From: Bacillota bacterium
GTDB lineage: Bacteria > Bacillota > Bacilli > Paenibacillales > Paenibacillaceae
NCBI GenBank assembly: GCA_023460795.1
Contig: JAEWPC010000054.1
Span: forward strand, 1-10,785
Reading direction: 5' to 3'
Length of the DNA stretch: 10,785 nt
The position numbers were made by a program, and so were the translations under genes. This document shows, piece by piece, positions 1 through 6,422 of the stretch (the stretch's first letter is position 1; the number at the start of each line of letters is the position of its first letter). The notes beneath the pieces are model-generated. The model saw nothing but the letters and a program-made list of their open reading frames with translations, did no database searches and was not told the DNA's origin.

Positions 1-913
1 GTCTAACCCCGCCGTCTTCGGGACGGCGGGGACTTCTCACGGGAATAAACAACTCGACCTCGCAATAATCCTCCCTGGCTATCCCCAGATCGATGTGCTC
101 GAAGAAGAATGGCGCGCAATGATAATACGGCGACGCCGGCAGCCACCTGTCGATATACTCCCACAATTGCTTCAAGTGGCTGAAGGTGATGAGGTTCGCA
201 TGGAAGTCGCCGACGTATTTGAAGACTATGTAAGTGTTCGCGGGCAGCTGCTTGATAGAATAACCGGCAGGCACTCCTTGGGCAGAATGAACCTCCGAAG
301 AAGGCGTATATTCGGAGTACTCCGGATCGGAGACCAGCTCCGTTAAGCCGATGTAGATCGTGTCATGCGTTCGGTTCGGAATCAGCGGACGATGTTGATA
401 ATAGTAGTTATTGCCGACGTGCGTCGCCGTCTTGGCGGTTAAGTTCGTCTTGGCATGTATGAGATACGTCAGCCCGACGACGGTGAACGCAGGCTTGACG
501 ACGAAGGAAGGCTCGAACACGACGCCGCCCGCCACGTCCGCAAGGCGAGAGACGTCGTATTTCTCGACGATGCGCAAGCCTTCGGTTTGGGTGCGGAACG
601 CCGCCGGAGTGATTCCGAATTGCTTCTTGAAAGCGCGAATGTACGTCTGCTCATATTGAAAATGATACTCTGCGCTTATGTCGATGATCCGCAGCTCGGG
701 TTGGAGCAGCATCGGGACGCTATGCGACAGCTTGCGCGCTCTGATGTATTCGGCTAACGGCATGCCCGTCGCGGAACGCATAATTCTGTGAAGATGGAAT
801 TTGGAGATGTGCATATGCGCGGCAACCGATTCCAACGATATCGGTGCCTTAATATTCGTTTCTATATGGTCCACGATGGCTTCGATCGTATGCAAGAGAG
901 ACTGGGCACGCAT
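1..913 (-). CDS. AraC-family regulator with GyrI-like effector domain, partial (C-terminus off left edge)
   Basis: I read 304 codons on the minus strand from ATG at 913-911, with no stop before the window edge. Residues ~10-110 form the double helix-turn-helix of AraC/XylS proteins: first HTH ~26-46 (SLESVAAHMHISKFHLHRIM), second ~76-107, ending in the usual QFGITPAAFR. Residues ~135-293 look like the GyrI-like/Rob-type small-molecule domain, with a PAFTVVGL start, a VGDFHANL stretch and an ELFIPVR end. This is the Rob/BmrR-like layout, so it probably senses an amphipathic or drug-like ligand; that is inference. The start is supported by AAGGAG 11 bases upstream; the ATG five bases earlier (918-916) is out of frame and quickly stops. 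GyrI-like domains usually end near the IPV motif, so only a few codons should be missing. It is divergent from the serine hydrolase at 1048, which it may control. Confidence 0.88.
   Translation of the reverse strand, partial: MRAQSLLHTIEAIVDHIETNIKAPISLESVAAHMHISKFHLHRIMRSATGMPLAEYIRARKLSHSVPMLLQPELRIIDISAEYHFQYEQTYIRAFKKQFGITPAAFRTQTEGLRIVEKYDVSRLADVAGGVVFEPSFVVKPAFTVVGLTYLIHAKTNLTAKTATHVGNNYYYQHRPLIPNRTHDTIYIGLTELVSDPEYSEYTPSSEVHSAQGVPAGYSIKQLPANTYIVFKYVGDFHANLITFSHLKQLWEYIDRWLPASPYYHCAPFFFEHIDLGIAREDYCEVELFIPVRSPRRPEDGGVR
7..31 (-). terminator. GC-rich perfect hairpin at the 3' end of the AraC gene
   Basis: CCCCGCCGTC (7-16) pairs perfectly with GACGGCGGGG (22-31) around a 5-base loop. 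The hairpin lies in the last visible codons of the minus-strand AraC gene, encoding roughly SPRRPEDGG. The bases beyond it that are visible (GTTAGAC on the minus strand) are not a T-run, so it is only a possible terminator core; any T-tract would be outside the window. Confidence 0.35.
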
Positions 914-1047
914 CCCATGTTGCGCTCCTTATTAAATGAAATTATCAGCAAGATTTGTTCATTGCCGATTGGGTAATTGTGGAATAGTTAGATTATACAC
1001 GATAAAGCGAGTGATATTGTCATTCCATAGCGGGGAGGAGAAGGCGC
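914..1047. promoter_or_regulatory. Divergent promoter region between AraC regulator and serine hydrolase
   Basis: On the minus strand a perfect TATAAT lies at 997-992, but the bases 17-18 upstream of it are poor as a -35; an ATGACA lies 20 bases away. It would give the AraC gene a leader of ~70 bases. On the plus strand TTGCCG (962-967), 17 bases, then TAGTTA (985-990) is a weak candidate for the hydrolase. The two overlap, which fits regulation of both genes by the AraC protein, but I see no clear operator repeat. Confidence 0.35.
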
Positions 1048-2073
1048 TTGATAGGCAGCAACCCGTCGCCGGCGTACGATGAGTTAATCTCTTACGTCGA
1101 GCGTATCAACCGTTCGAACGGAGGTACTTCTTGCGGGCTGTTCGTGATCCGGAACGATCAAGTCGTCGCGGAGCATTATCGCGGAGTAGCTGGCACAAGG
1201 CCGACAGAGGCCGACTCGCAGTACAACGTCGCTTCCGTACGCAAAAGCTATCTCGGGTGGGCGGCGGCTTGGGCGCTCCACGATGGCGCCATCCGATCGT
1301 TCGACGACCCGATACTAAACTATATTACGGCCAATGAAGAGGATCGCGTCGCTTTGGATGGCGTAACGATCCGACATCTGCTTACCCATACGCATGGGAT
1401 AAACCTGGACGATAACGGAAGACTCACCCGAATATTCAATCCGGGGTTAGCTTGGGATTATAACAACTTGGGCATCGACCTGCTATGCGACTTGCTCCAA
1501 CAAGCGACGGGCTCTTCCATTGCGGAGATGCTCGACACCCGGGTGTTCCAACCCATGGGCTTTACGGAGACAAAGTGGCATACGGCGCCGACGGAGAAGC
1601 TTGTCCCAGTCGTAGGCGACCATGGTTCCGCTATCATACTGGATCCGAGGGATGACGGGAGCGGCGGCAACCTATTTGTTTCGGCTAGGGAACTGGCGTA
1701 CTGGGGGTATTTGCATCTGAAGCTTGGCCGCGTTAACGGCAAGTCGATCGTGCCGGAGTCCGTCGTCCGCACGGCGATCTCCGTGCAGACGCCAACTAGT
1801 CTGCCAGCTATGTACCCGCGTAACGGATGCTTATGGCTGCTTAAAAAAGGAGAAGCGGCCGAGTGCCTGATCGGTCAAGACGTCCCCAAGAACTCTTATA
1901 AGATCGTAGGCATATACGGGCCGCTCGTCTTGGTCGTCCCGGAGCTCGATCTCGTCGTCGTACGTATGGCTAATCGAGTAGGAAACTACGGGGATGCCAA
2001 AGGGACGTACATCGACTACTTGAAGGAGTTCAGCAATAAAGCCGTCGGTTGCGCGAGGAGAGTTTTCGCTTAG
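1048..2073 (+). CDS. Beta-lactamase-fold serine hydrolase (class C / penicillin-binding-protein related)
   Basis: 341 residues starting with TTG at 1048; GGGGAGGAG at 1032-1040 sits 7 bases upstream and decides the start. The catalytic SxxK motif is S63-V-R-K66 within NVASVRKSYLG. The second motif is Y138-N-N140 (WDYNNLG), preceded by the family's HLLTHTHGI stretch (~110-118). The third motif region is YKIVGIYG (~284-291) before the conserved LVVPELDLVVV strand; it lacks the plain KTG or HxG form, so substrate handling may differ. No signal peptide or lipobox is seen, so it should be cytoplasmic. Members act as esterases, amidases or D-amino-acid peptidases; the substrate cannot be told here. 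It is divergent from the AraC gene, and its stop codon overlaps that of the convergent DinB-like gene. Confidence 0.9.
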   Translation: MIGSNPSPAYDELISYVERINRSNGGTSCGLFVIRNDQVVAEHYRGVAGTRPTEADSQYNVASVRKSYLGWAAAWALHDGAIRSFDDPILNYITANEEDRVALDGVTIRHLLTHTHGINLDDNGRLTRIFNPGLAWDYNNLGIDLLCDLLQQATGSSIAEMLDTRVFQPMGFTETKWHTAPTEKLVPVVGDHGSAIILDPRDDGSGGNLFVSARELAYWGYLHLKLGRVNGKSIVPESVVRTAISVQTPTSLPAMYPRNGCLWLLKKGEAAECLIGQDVPKNSYKIVGIYGPLVLVVPELDLVVVRMANRVGNYGDAKGTYIDYLKEFSNKAVGCARRVFA

Positions 2074-2546
2074 ACGCCAAGCAGCTTTTTGTAGAGTCTA
2101 ATGACGGTTACGTGCATCCCCTCATGATAGAGGTTAAAGCTCAACAGCTGCTCCAGCGATCCGAGAACGAAGCCTGCCGAGGTCGTGTACGGCGGATCGA
2201 CCAACTCTTGCATCCGATCAACCAGCGCGTCTCGGATACGTTGCGATTGTTCGCGCAGCAGAGTCTCCAGCTCGGGCAAGGTAGGCGGCGTTACGCCGGG
2301 AGGAGGAGACAGCGGCGTCGTACCGTACTCGAACTGCTCTTTAAAGCCTTCCGGCATGTGAAGCGGCAGCCCGACATATTGGAAAGCAAACCTCTCTTGT
2401 ACGACGTAAAGGTGTCCAAGATTCCAGCGGATATGGTTACGGAAACCTTCGGGAATTCGGTCCGCCATCTCTTCCGTCACGCCATCCATTGCTTTCAGCG
2501 TCAGGCTCCGCGCCTTTACGAGTTGATCGAATAAGTAGTGCGGCAT
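2070..2546 (-). CDS. DinB/YfiT-family putative metal-dependent protein
   Basis: 158 residues. It reads as the four-helix DinB/YfiT fold, with the family's three-histidine metal site: H45 in RWNLGHL, then H141 and H145 in an HxxxH arrangement (YHEGMH). N-terminal FDQLVKARSLTLKAMDGVTEEM is the usual first helix, where substrate or thiol contacts lie in bacillithiol transferases of this fold. Family members include thiol S-transferases and damage-inducible proteins of unknown activity, so the reaction is not assigned. The start ATG (2546-2544) has AAAGGGG about 11 bases upstream. The stop overlaps that of the upstream hydrolase by tail-to-tail convergence, with no terminator between them. It is divergent from the GNAT gene across 64 bases. 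Confidence 0.85.
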   Translation of the reverse strand: MPHYLFDQLVKARSLTLKAMDGVTEEMADRIPEGFRNHIRWNLGHLYVVQERFAFQYVGLPLHMPEGFKEQFEYGTTPLSPPPGVTPPTLPELETLLREQSQRIRDALVDRMQELVDPPYTTSAGFVLGSLEQLLSFNLYHEGMHVTVIRLYKKLLGV

Positions 2547-2610
2547 CGTCTCAACAACCCCTTTTTATCAAGAAAATTATGGACATTGTATCACATATGA
2601 GGTGTTATAG

Positions 2611-2997
2611 ATGATTATTGAATTGGCGGCGGAAAAAGATTACGACGTCATACGCGAGCGAGATCGCCACTTGCCTCATTCGTTAGTCCGGCAGAAAATA
2701 GACAATCGCGAAATTTACATGTTGCGCGATGCGAACGGGACGACGATCGGCTGGATGAGGTACGGATATTTCTGGGACAATACGCCGTTCATGAACATGA
2801 TCTGGATCGATGAACCATATCGGGGACAAGGGATCGGCAAGCAAGTCGTCCTGCGCTGGGAAGAAGAAATGCGGGAGCGGGGTTTCCGGCTCGTCATGAC
2901 CTCGACGCAGTCGAACGAAGAAGCGCAGCACTTCTACCGGAAACTGGGCTATAAAGACGCGGTTGCTTGCTGCTGCCGAGCGAGCCGCTGGAGATGA
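2611..2997 (+). CDS. GNAT-family N-acetyltransferase with frameshifted C-terminus
   Basis: As read, 128 residues; ATG follows AGGTG by about 6 bases. The acetyl-CoA pyrophosphate loop is clear: Y70-R-G-Q-G-I-G-K77, followed by a helix (VVLRWEEEMRERG) and the SNEEAQHFYRKLGY motif (~101-114) that ends the core of GNAT proteins. It should transfer an acetyl group from acetyl-CoA to an amine; the substrate is unknown. After KDA (residue 117) the frame gives a cysteine/arginine tail (VACCCRASRWR). If one G were added at ~2961, the reading would continue as GCLLLPSEPLEMIMIKSI to TAG at 3015-3017, giving ~135 residues and the normal last strand. So the gene carries a one-base deletion, or the sequence has an error. 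The 51-base repeat array begins 14 bases after the restored stop. Confidence 0.85.
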   Translation: MIIELAAEKDYDVIRERDRHLPHSLVRQKIDNREIYMLRDANGTTIGWMRYGYFWDNTPFMNMIWIDEPYRGQGIGKQVVLRWEEEMRERGFRLVMTSTQSNEEAQHFYRKLGYKDAVACCCRASRWR

Positions 2998-3030
2998 TCA
3001 TGATCAAGTCGATATAGCGCGCGCAGGACC

Positions 3031-3271
3031 GAATAGCGTTGCTGTACAAGGTTACATGGGCGCACCTCCGGGAAAGAGTTGAATTAGCGTTGTCACGCAA
3101 GGTTACATGGGCGCACCTCCGGGAAAGAGTCGAATTAACTTTGTCACACAAGGTTACTGTGGCGCATTCTTGGAGCAGAGGCAAATTAGTGTTGCTAGAC
3201 AAGGTTAATGTGGTACACTCCCAGGGTAGAGGTGAATTAGCGTTGCGACACAGTGTTAGATGTTGCACAAT
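3031..3271 (+). repeat. Left array of ~51-base direct repeats (about 4.7 units)
   Basis: Units start at GAATTAG-type sequence: 3031 (50 bases), 3081, 3132, 3183 (51 each) and a 38-base partial at 3234. Each carries GAATTAGCGTTG, then CAAGGTTAC about 15-16 bases in, then a more variable half such as GCGCACCTCCGGGAAAGAG. Units 1 and 2 share over 30 identical bases. Because 51 is a multiple of three, several frames stay open and would tempt gene callers, but there is no ribosome binding site. The last partial unit supplies the -35 box of the next gene. Confidence 0.9.
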
Positions 3272-3291
3272 AAATTAGTTTTATGTATTAT
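3263..3291 (+). promoter_or_regulatory. Sigma-A promoter for the nuclease-like gene
   Basis: TTGCAC at 3263-3268, a 17-base spacer and TATTAT at 3286-3291, in AT-rich surroundings. The predicted start is near 3298, which leaves a ~77-base leader before the ATG at 3375. The -35 box falls inside the last partial repeat unit. Confidence 0.65.
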
Positions 3292-3312
3292 TTTAACAAA
3301 CGAGTGAAGCAC

Positions 3313-3353
3313 ACCGTCCAAATCCCGATTAGGGATTGGGCGGTATTTTTTTT
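3313..3353 (+). terminator. Intrinsic terminator / possible attenuator in the leader
   Basis: ACCGTCC-A-AATCCC (3313-3326) pairs with GGGATTGGGCGGT (3332-3344) as 13 pairs with one bulged A and a 5-base GATTA loop. It is followed by A and eight T (3345-3353). The ribosome binding site GGGAGG starts at 3360. It therefore lies between a good promoter and the gene's start codon. It either attenuates the gene or stops transcription arriving from the array and the GNAT gene. Confidence 0.8.
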
Positions 3354-3374
3354 ATCTAAGGGAGGAAACGCGAA

Positions 3375-4049
3375 ATGGCGAGTAACTTTGAAAAAGCATA
3401 CGTAAAATGGCTTGAAATGCACAAAGCAGCGGCAAGCGGAGAGAGACTGAGGAGATTGATCAAGCGTCATGGCTATGGGGAAAAGCTGCTACTAGAGCAG
3501 GGATGGTGGCCCGTGTTAGGTACGCTTGAGCATTTACATCCGGAATATGAGCTTATCGGCATCAATGGCGAACGTTACTTCATCGATATTGCCTTCATCC
3601 GAGATCCGAAATCGACCGCTTCGGAAGCCGATAGCTTTAGTTACCATGCTCGTGATATCGATAGAGATCAGTTCTCGCGGGCGCTTGATCGTCAGAACGA
3701 GATCGTGCTTTCCGATTGGAATATCCTTCGATTCTCTATCGATAAGCTTAAAGATAACCCGGAAGCTTGTCAGAATACGATACGCAGAATGCTAATATGT
3801 TGGTATGGCAAGGAGGACGAAATCTTGCGCAATCTGAATATTTATCAACGTGAACTTGTGCGGGTTGCAATTCGATCATCTACTCCATTCTCCGCCGCAG
3901 ATGCGCGCCAGATACTCGGAAAGAAAGATAATTTTACACGGTCTACCCTTCAATCTCTAATACATATGAACATTCTAGAGGCCGCTTCCGGCAACCAACG
4001 AATTCATAGATATCGGTTAAGTACAAGCAGGAATTGGAGATACGTCTAA
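3375..4049 (+). CDS. Nuclease-like (degenerate VSR/DUF559-type) protein with winged-helix C-terminus
   Basis: 224 residues; ATG is preceded by GGGAGG with 9 bases between. Residues ~1-55 are a helical start with a GYGEKLLLEQGWWP segment. Residues ~56-140 resemble a PD-(D/E)XK/VSR-like core: D71 on a strand (YFIDIAFI), then E84-A-D86 and H91, a long DRDQFSRALDRQNEIVL helix, and WNILRFS with a final helix, as in DUF559-type proteins. The strand before E84 (DPKSTAS) is polar where I would expect a hydrophobic one, and the usual glycine after the DG pair is serine, so activity is doubtful. Residues ~150-216 look like a winged helix (FSAADARQILGKKD, then STLQSLIHMNIL). Relatives I recall in Paenibacillaceae are annotated as transcriptional regulators; the role is unproven. 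It is AT-richer by eye than its neighbours and is enclosed by the two repeat arrays, which suggests a separate history. Confidence 0.8.
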   Translation: MASNFEKAYVKWLEMHKAAASGERLRRLIKRHGYGEKLLLEQGWWPVLGTLEHLHPEYELIGINGERYFIDIAFIRDPKSTASEADSFSYHARDIDRDQFSRALDRQNEIVLSDWNILRFSIDKLKDNPEACQNTIRRMLICWYGKEDEILRNLNIYQRELVRVAIRSSTPFSAADARQILGKKDNFTRSTLQSLIHMNILEAASGNQRIHRYRLSTSRNWRYV

Positions 4050-4058
4050 ACTTACTTC

Positions 4059-4350
4059 GATAATGTTGTTACGCAAGGTTGCTGTGGCGCACTCCGGAGC
4101 AGAGGCGAATTAGCGTTGCTAGACAAGGTTACTGCGGCGCACCTCCGGGAAAGAGCCGAATTAGCATTGCCACAAAAGGTTACTGCGGTGCATTCCCAGG
4201 GGAGAAGCGAATTAGCGTTGTCACGCAAGGTTACATGGGTGCACTCCCGGGGAGAGGCGAATTAGCGTTGTCACACAAGGTTACTGTGGCGCACTCCGGA
4301 GCAGAGGCGAATTAGCGTTGTCGCACAAATTTACTTTGAGAACCTCGTGG
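4059..4350 (+). repeat. Right array of ~51-base direct repeats (about 5.8 units)
   Basis: A first unit of ~48 bases at 4059, then units at 4107 and 4158 (51), 4209 and 4259 (50), and a decaying unit from 4309. The orientation and family match the left array: the unit at 4209 shares 31 identical bases with that at 3081. Two variable-half types recur, ending CTCCGGAGCAGAGGC (units at 4059 and 4259) or CTCCGGGAAAGAG (unit at 4107, as in the left array). The array starts 9 bases after the stop codon of the nuclease-like gene. There are no unique spacers, so it is not a CRISPR. Confidence 0.9.
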
Positions 4351-4371
4351 AAATTGTGAGCGCTAACCAAC

Positions 4372-4407
4372 AAAAAAAGGTGGAGCAAGGGAACCCTGCT
4401 CCACCTT
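4372..4407 (-). terminator. Rho-independent terminator of the marR-MFS operon
   Basis: On the minus strand AAGGTGGAGCA pairs with TGCTCCACCTT (arms 4407-4397 and 4387-4377), with an inner GGG/CCC extension past a bulged T, and then a run of T read from 4378 down to 4372. It lies 4 bases past the MFS stop codon. Confidence 0.9.
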
Positions 4408-4411
4408 TATA

Positions 4412-5893
4412 TTATTTCTGCGCCTGCGGCTCCGCTTCCGAAGAAGATGGAGCTTGCTGAGGCGTTTCCTGAGGTTTGACTTTCTTGATGAAGAACGCCA
4501 GTGCGAGCGCGGCTACCGTCATCCAAGTCGCTACCAAGAACGCCTGGTTGATGCCGTAAGTCGTCGATAGCATCTGGATCTGACCGGGATCGGTCTCTCC
4601 GCCAGCCATAAGCGTCTTCGCGTGAGAGCTTGCGCGGTTCGTCATGACGGTCACGAGCAAAGCGGTGCCGAGCGCGCCTGCGACGTTACGCAGCGTTTGG
4701 GACATTGCGGAGCCGTGAGCGTTAAGATGACGCGGCAATTGGTTGAGACCGGCAGTCTGAATCGGCATCATAAGCATCGACATCCCGAACATGCGCAACG
4801 TATAGAGCAGCATCATGTGGCTATAGGAGGAGTCGACGTGCAGGTCGCTGAACTCGTACGTCGTGGCTACGGTAATGGCCAGACCGATAACGGCCAACCA
4901 GCGCGCGCCGACCTTATCGAAGATCATCCCCGTGATCGGCGACATGATTCCCATCAGAATCGCGCCAGGCAATAGGAGCAAGCCGGAGTCGATCGGAGTA
5001 AACCCGCGAATGTTCTGCAAGAAGATCGGCAGCAGAATCATGGCCGAGAACATCGCCATCGTAACTATGACGTTAATGAGCGTCGTAAGCGAGAACATCG
5101 AGTATCGGAATACGCGGAACTCGAGCAACGGTACTCGGGCCATGAGCGATCTGATAATGAACAGCAGCAAGGATAAGCCGCCTACGATTAAGCAGGCGAT
5201 AACGGTCGAGCTGCCCCAACCGTCGCGGCCGGCGTCGCTGAAGCCGTACAGCAAACCGCCGAAGCCGAGCGTAGACAGAATAACGCCGAGAACGTCCAAA
5301 GCCGGTTTGGAAGTCTGAATGACGTTCTTCATGGCGTAAGCGCCGAAGACTACCGCGATGATGGCAAGCGGCAGAATGATGTAGAACAGCACGCGCCAAT
5401 CGTAATGCTCGACGATCCATCCGGACATCGTCGGGCCGACGGCCGGCGCGAAGATCATGGCGATCCCCATAAGGCCCATTGCTTTCCCGCGTTGTTCGAT
5501 GGGGAAGATCGTAAGGACGACGATCGACATCAGCGGCATGAGAATGCCTGCGCCCGCGGCTTGCACGAGACGGCCGACCATTAGAATTCCGAAGTTAGGG
5601 GATATGGCGCATAGCAGCGTTCCGATCGCGAACAAGGATGAAGCGATGAGGAACAACCGACGAGTCGTGAATCGGTTAATGAAATAAGCGCTGATCGGGA
5701 CAAGCACGCCGTTAACGAGCATATAGCCATTAGACAGCCATTGGATCGTATTCTCGGTGACGTCCAGATCTTTCATCATTACAGGCAAAGCGACGTTCAA
5801 TACCGTCTGGCTTAGCAACGCCACGAAAGCGGCGATAAGCAAAGAAGCCATGATCGGGCCCCTTCGCAGGGTTTCGGTAACCATTTTAGCCAT
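4412..5893 (-). CDS. DHA2-family MFS multidrug exporter, 14 TM (EmrB/QacA, LmrB/MdtP-like)
   Basis: 493 residues, the usual length for 14-helix DHA2 drug:H+ antiporters. Visible landmarks are TM1 with LNVALPVMMKDL (~32-43) and TM2 with QWLSNGYMLVNGVLVP. Motif A is the FINRFTTRRLF loop (~71-81). Motif C with the antiporter signature is APAVGPTMSGWIVEHYDWR (~149-167). The tail after ~470 is hydrophilic and rich in Q, P and E. The start ATG has AGAGGAAG 7 bases upstream. It follows the MarR gene by 14 bases and should be its regulated partner, as with the MarR-type MdtR and exporter MdtP in Bacillus subtilis. The exported compounds cannot be told from sequence. The operon ends at the terminator just downstream. 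Confidence 0.93.
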   Translation of the reverse strand: MAKMVTETLRRGPIMASLLIAAFVALLSQTVLNVALPVMMKDLDVTENTIQWLSNGYMLVNGVLVPISAYFINRFTTRRLFLIASSLFAIGTLLCAISPNFGILMVGRLVQAAGAGILMPLMSIVVLTIFPIEQRGKAMGLMGIAMIFAPAVGPTMSGWIVEHYDWRVLFYIILPLAIIAVVFGAYAMKNVIQTSKPALDVLGVILSTLGFGGLLYGFSDAGRDGWGSSTVIACLIVGGLSLLLFIIRSLMARVPLLEFRVFRYSMFSLTTLINVIVTMAMFSAMILLPIFLQNIRGFTPIDSGLLLLPGAILMGIMSPITGMIFDKVGARWLAVIGLAITVATTYEFSDLHVDSSYSHMMLLYTLRMFGMSMLMMPIQTAGLNQLPRHLNAHGSAMSQTLRNVAGALGTALLVTVMTNRASSHAKTLMAGGETDPGQIQMLSTTYGINQAFLVATWMTVAALALAFFIKKVKPQETPQQAPSSSEAEPQAQK

Positions 5894-5907
5894 AGTGCGC
5901 TTCCTCT

Positions 5908-6348
5908 CTAAATCGTTTTAATGATGCGAATGATTTCTTGTTGAAGGCGATGCCATTCCCGCAGGTCCTCGTCGGATAGCTGGAGCAACGGTTCAAGCAT
6001 CGTAATTCTCGTCTCTTCGGCAGCTTTCCTGAGCTCCCGCCCTTTATCCGTTAAGTTCAACGTCATCGCCCTGCGGTCGGTTTCCGCTCGTTCTCGCGAG
6101 ACGTAGCCGTCTCTGACCATGCGATCGATAATCCCGCTCATCGTGGGGTTGCCGATGTACATTAGATCGGCAAGGTCGGATAACCGAATATTCGGATGCT
6201 CGGACAGCTTGCCGAGAACGAAAAGCTGCACAGGGGAGATTCCGTGTTTGGTCGCGACCTTATGCAACAAATGATGAAACGTCTTATTGATTTCCCGGTT
6301 CACGTTTAAAATTTGCTGCAATTTGCGTTGATTGTCGTTCAAAAACAT
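5908..6348 (-). CDS. MarR-family transcriptional regulator
   Basis: 146 residues if ATG at 6348 is used. The winged helix is clear: IRLSDLADLMYIGNPTMSGI (54-73) includes the recognition helix, and the wing carries RERAETDRRAMTLNLTDKG (85-103) with the family's DRR core. Helices at both ends form the dimer arm. AAGGAG lies only 1 base before that ATG, which is too close; TTG at 6342-6340, codon 3, is 8 bases away and is likelier the true start, giving 144 residues. It probably represses its own promoter and the exporter downstream until a phenolic or drug-like ligand releases it. The palindrome on its start site supports this. Confidence 0.92.
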   Translation of the reverse strand: MFLNDNQRKLQQILNVNREINKTFHHLLHKVATKHGISPVQLFVLGKLSEHPNIRLSDLADLMYIGNPTMSGIIDRMVRDGYVSRERAETDRRAMTLNLTDKGRELRKAAEETRITMLEPLLQLSDEDLREWHRLQQEIIRIIKTI

Positions 6349-6361
6349 TCTCCTTAATTAT

Positions 6362-6373
6362 TTCGCATGCGAA
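6362..6373. promoter_or_regulatory. Palindromic operator, probably for the MarR protein
   Basis: TTCGCATGCGAA is a perfect 12-base palindrome directly downstream of the -10 box and across the expected start site of the marR gene. Further matching bases lie outside it (TA and its partner beyond one mismatch). Placement and symmetry fit autorepression by a dimeric MarR protein. Confidence 0.65.
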
Positions 6374-6375
6374 GT

Positions 6376-6404
6376 ATTATCCGCTCTTGATCGTTTGAAG
6401 TCAA
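6376..6404 (-). promoter_or_regulatory. Sigma-A promoter of the marR-MFS operon
   Basis: On the minus strand TTGACT (6404-6399), a 17-base spacer and GATAAT (6381-6376). The predicted start near 6369 lies inside the palindrome. Confidence 0.75.
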
Positions 6405-6422
6405 TGACCAATTCATGAAAAG

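Noticed and set aside
2049..2534. 161-codon plus-strand open frame
   Set aside because: It is antisense to the DinB-like gene, which has the histidine triad and a ribosome binding site.
3039..3278. Open frames through the left repeat array (plus strand, and a minus-strand one at 2894-3268)
   Set aside because: The period of 51 bases keeps frames open by itself; there is no ribosome binding site, and the peptides are just the repeat translated.
3304..3374. Leader peptide starting at GTG 3304 across the attenuator
   Set aside because: No ribosome binding site precedes it, and it runs out of frame into the gene start.
3036..4308. Conserved RNA hairpin in each repeat unit (for example CACA-AGGTTAC-TGTG)
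   Set aside because: The inner stem is present in some units (3132, 4259) but not kept by paired changes in others, so a structured RNA is not supported.
4079..4315. Open frame through the right repeat array
   Set aside because: Same reason: a translated repeat, no ribosome binding site, and 50-base units break the period.
3031..4350. CRISPR array
   Set aside because: Units follow each other with no unique spacers, diverge along their whole length, and no cas gene is seen.
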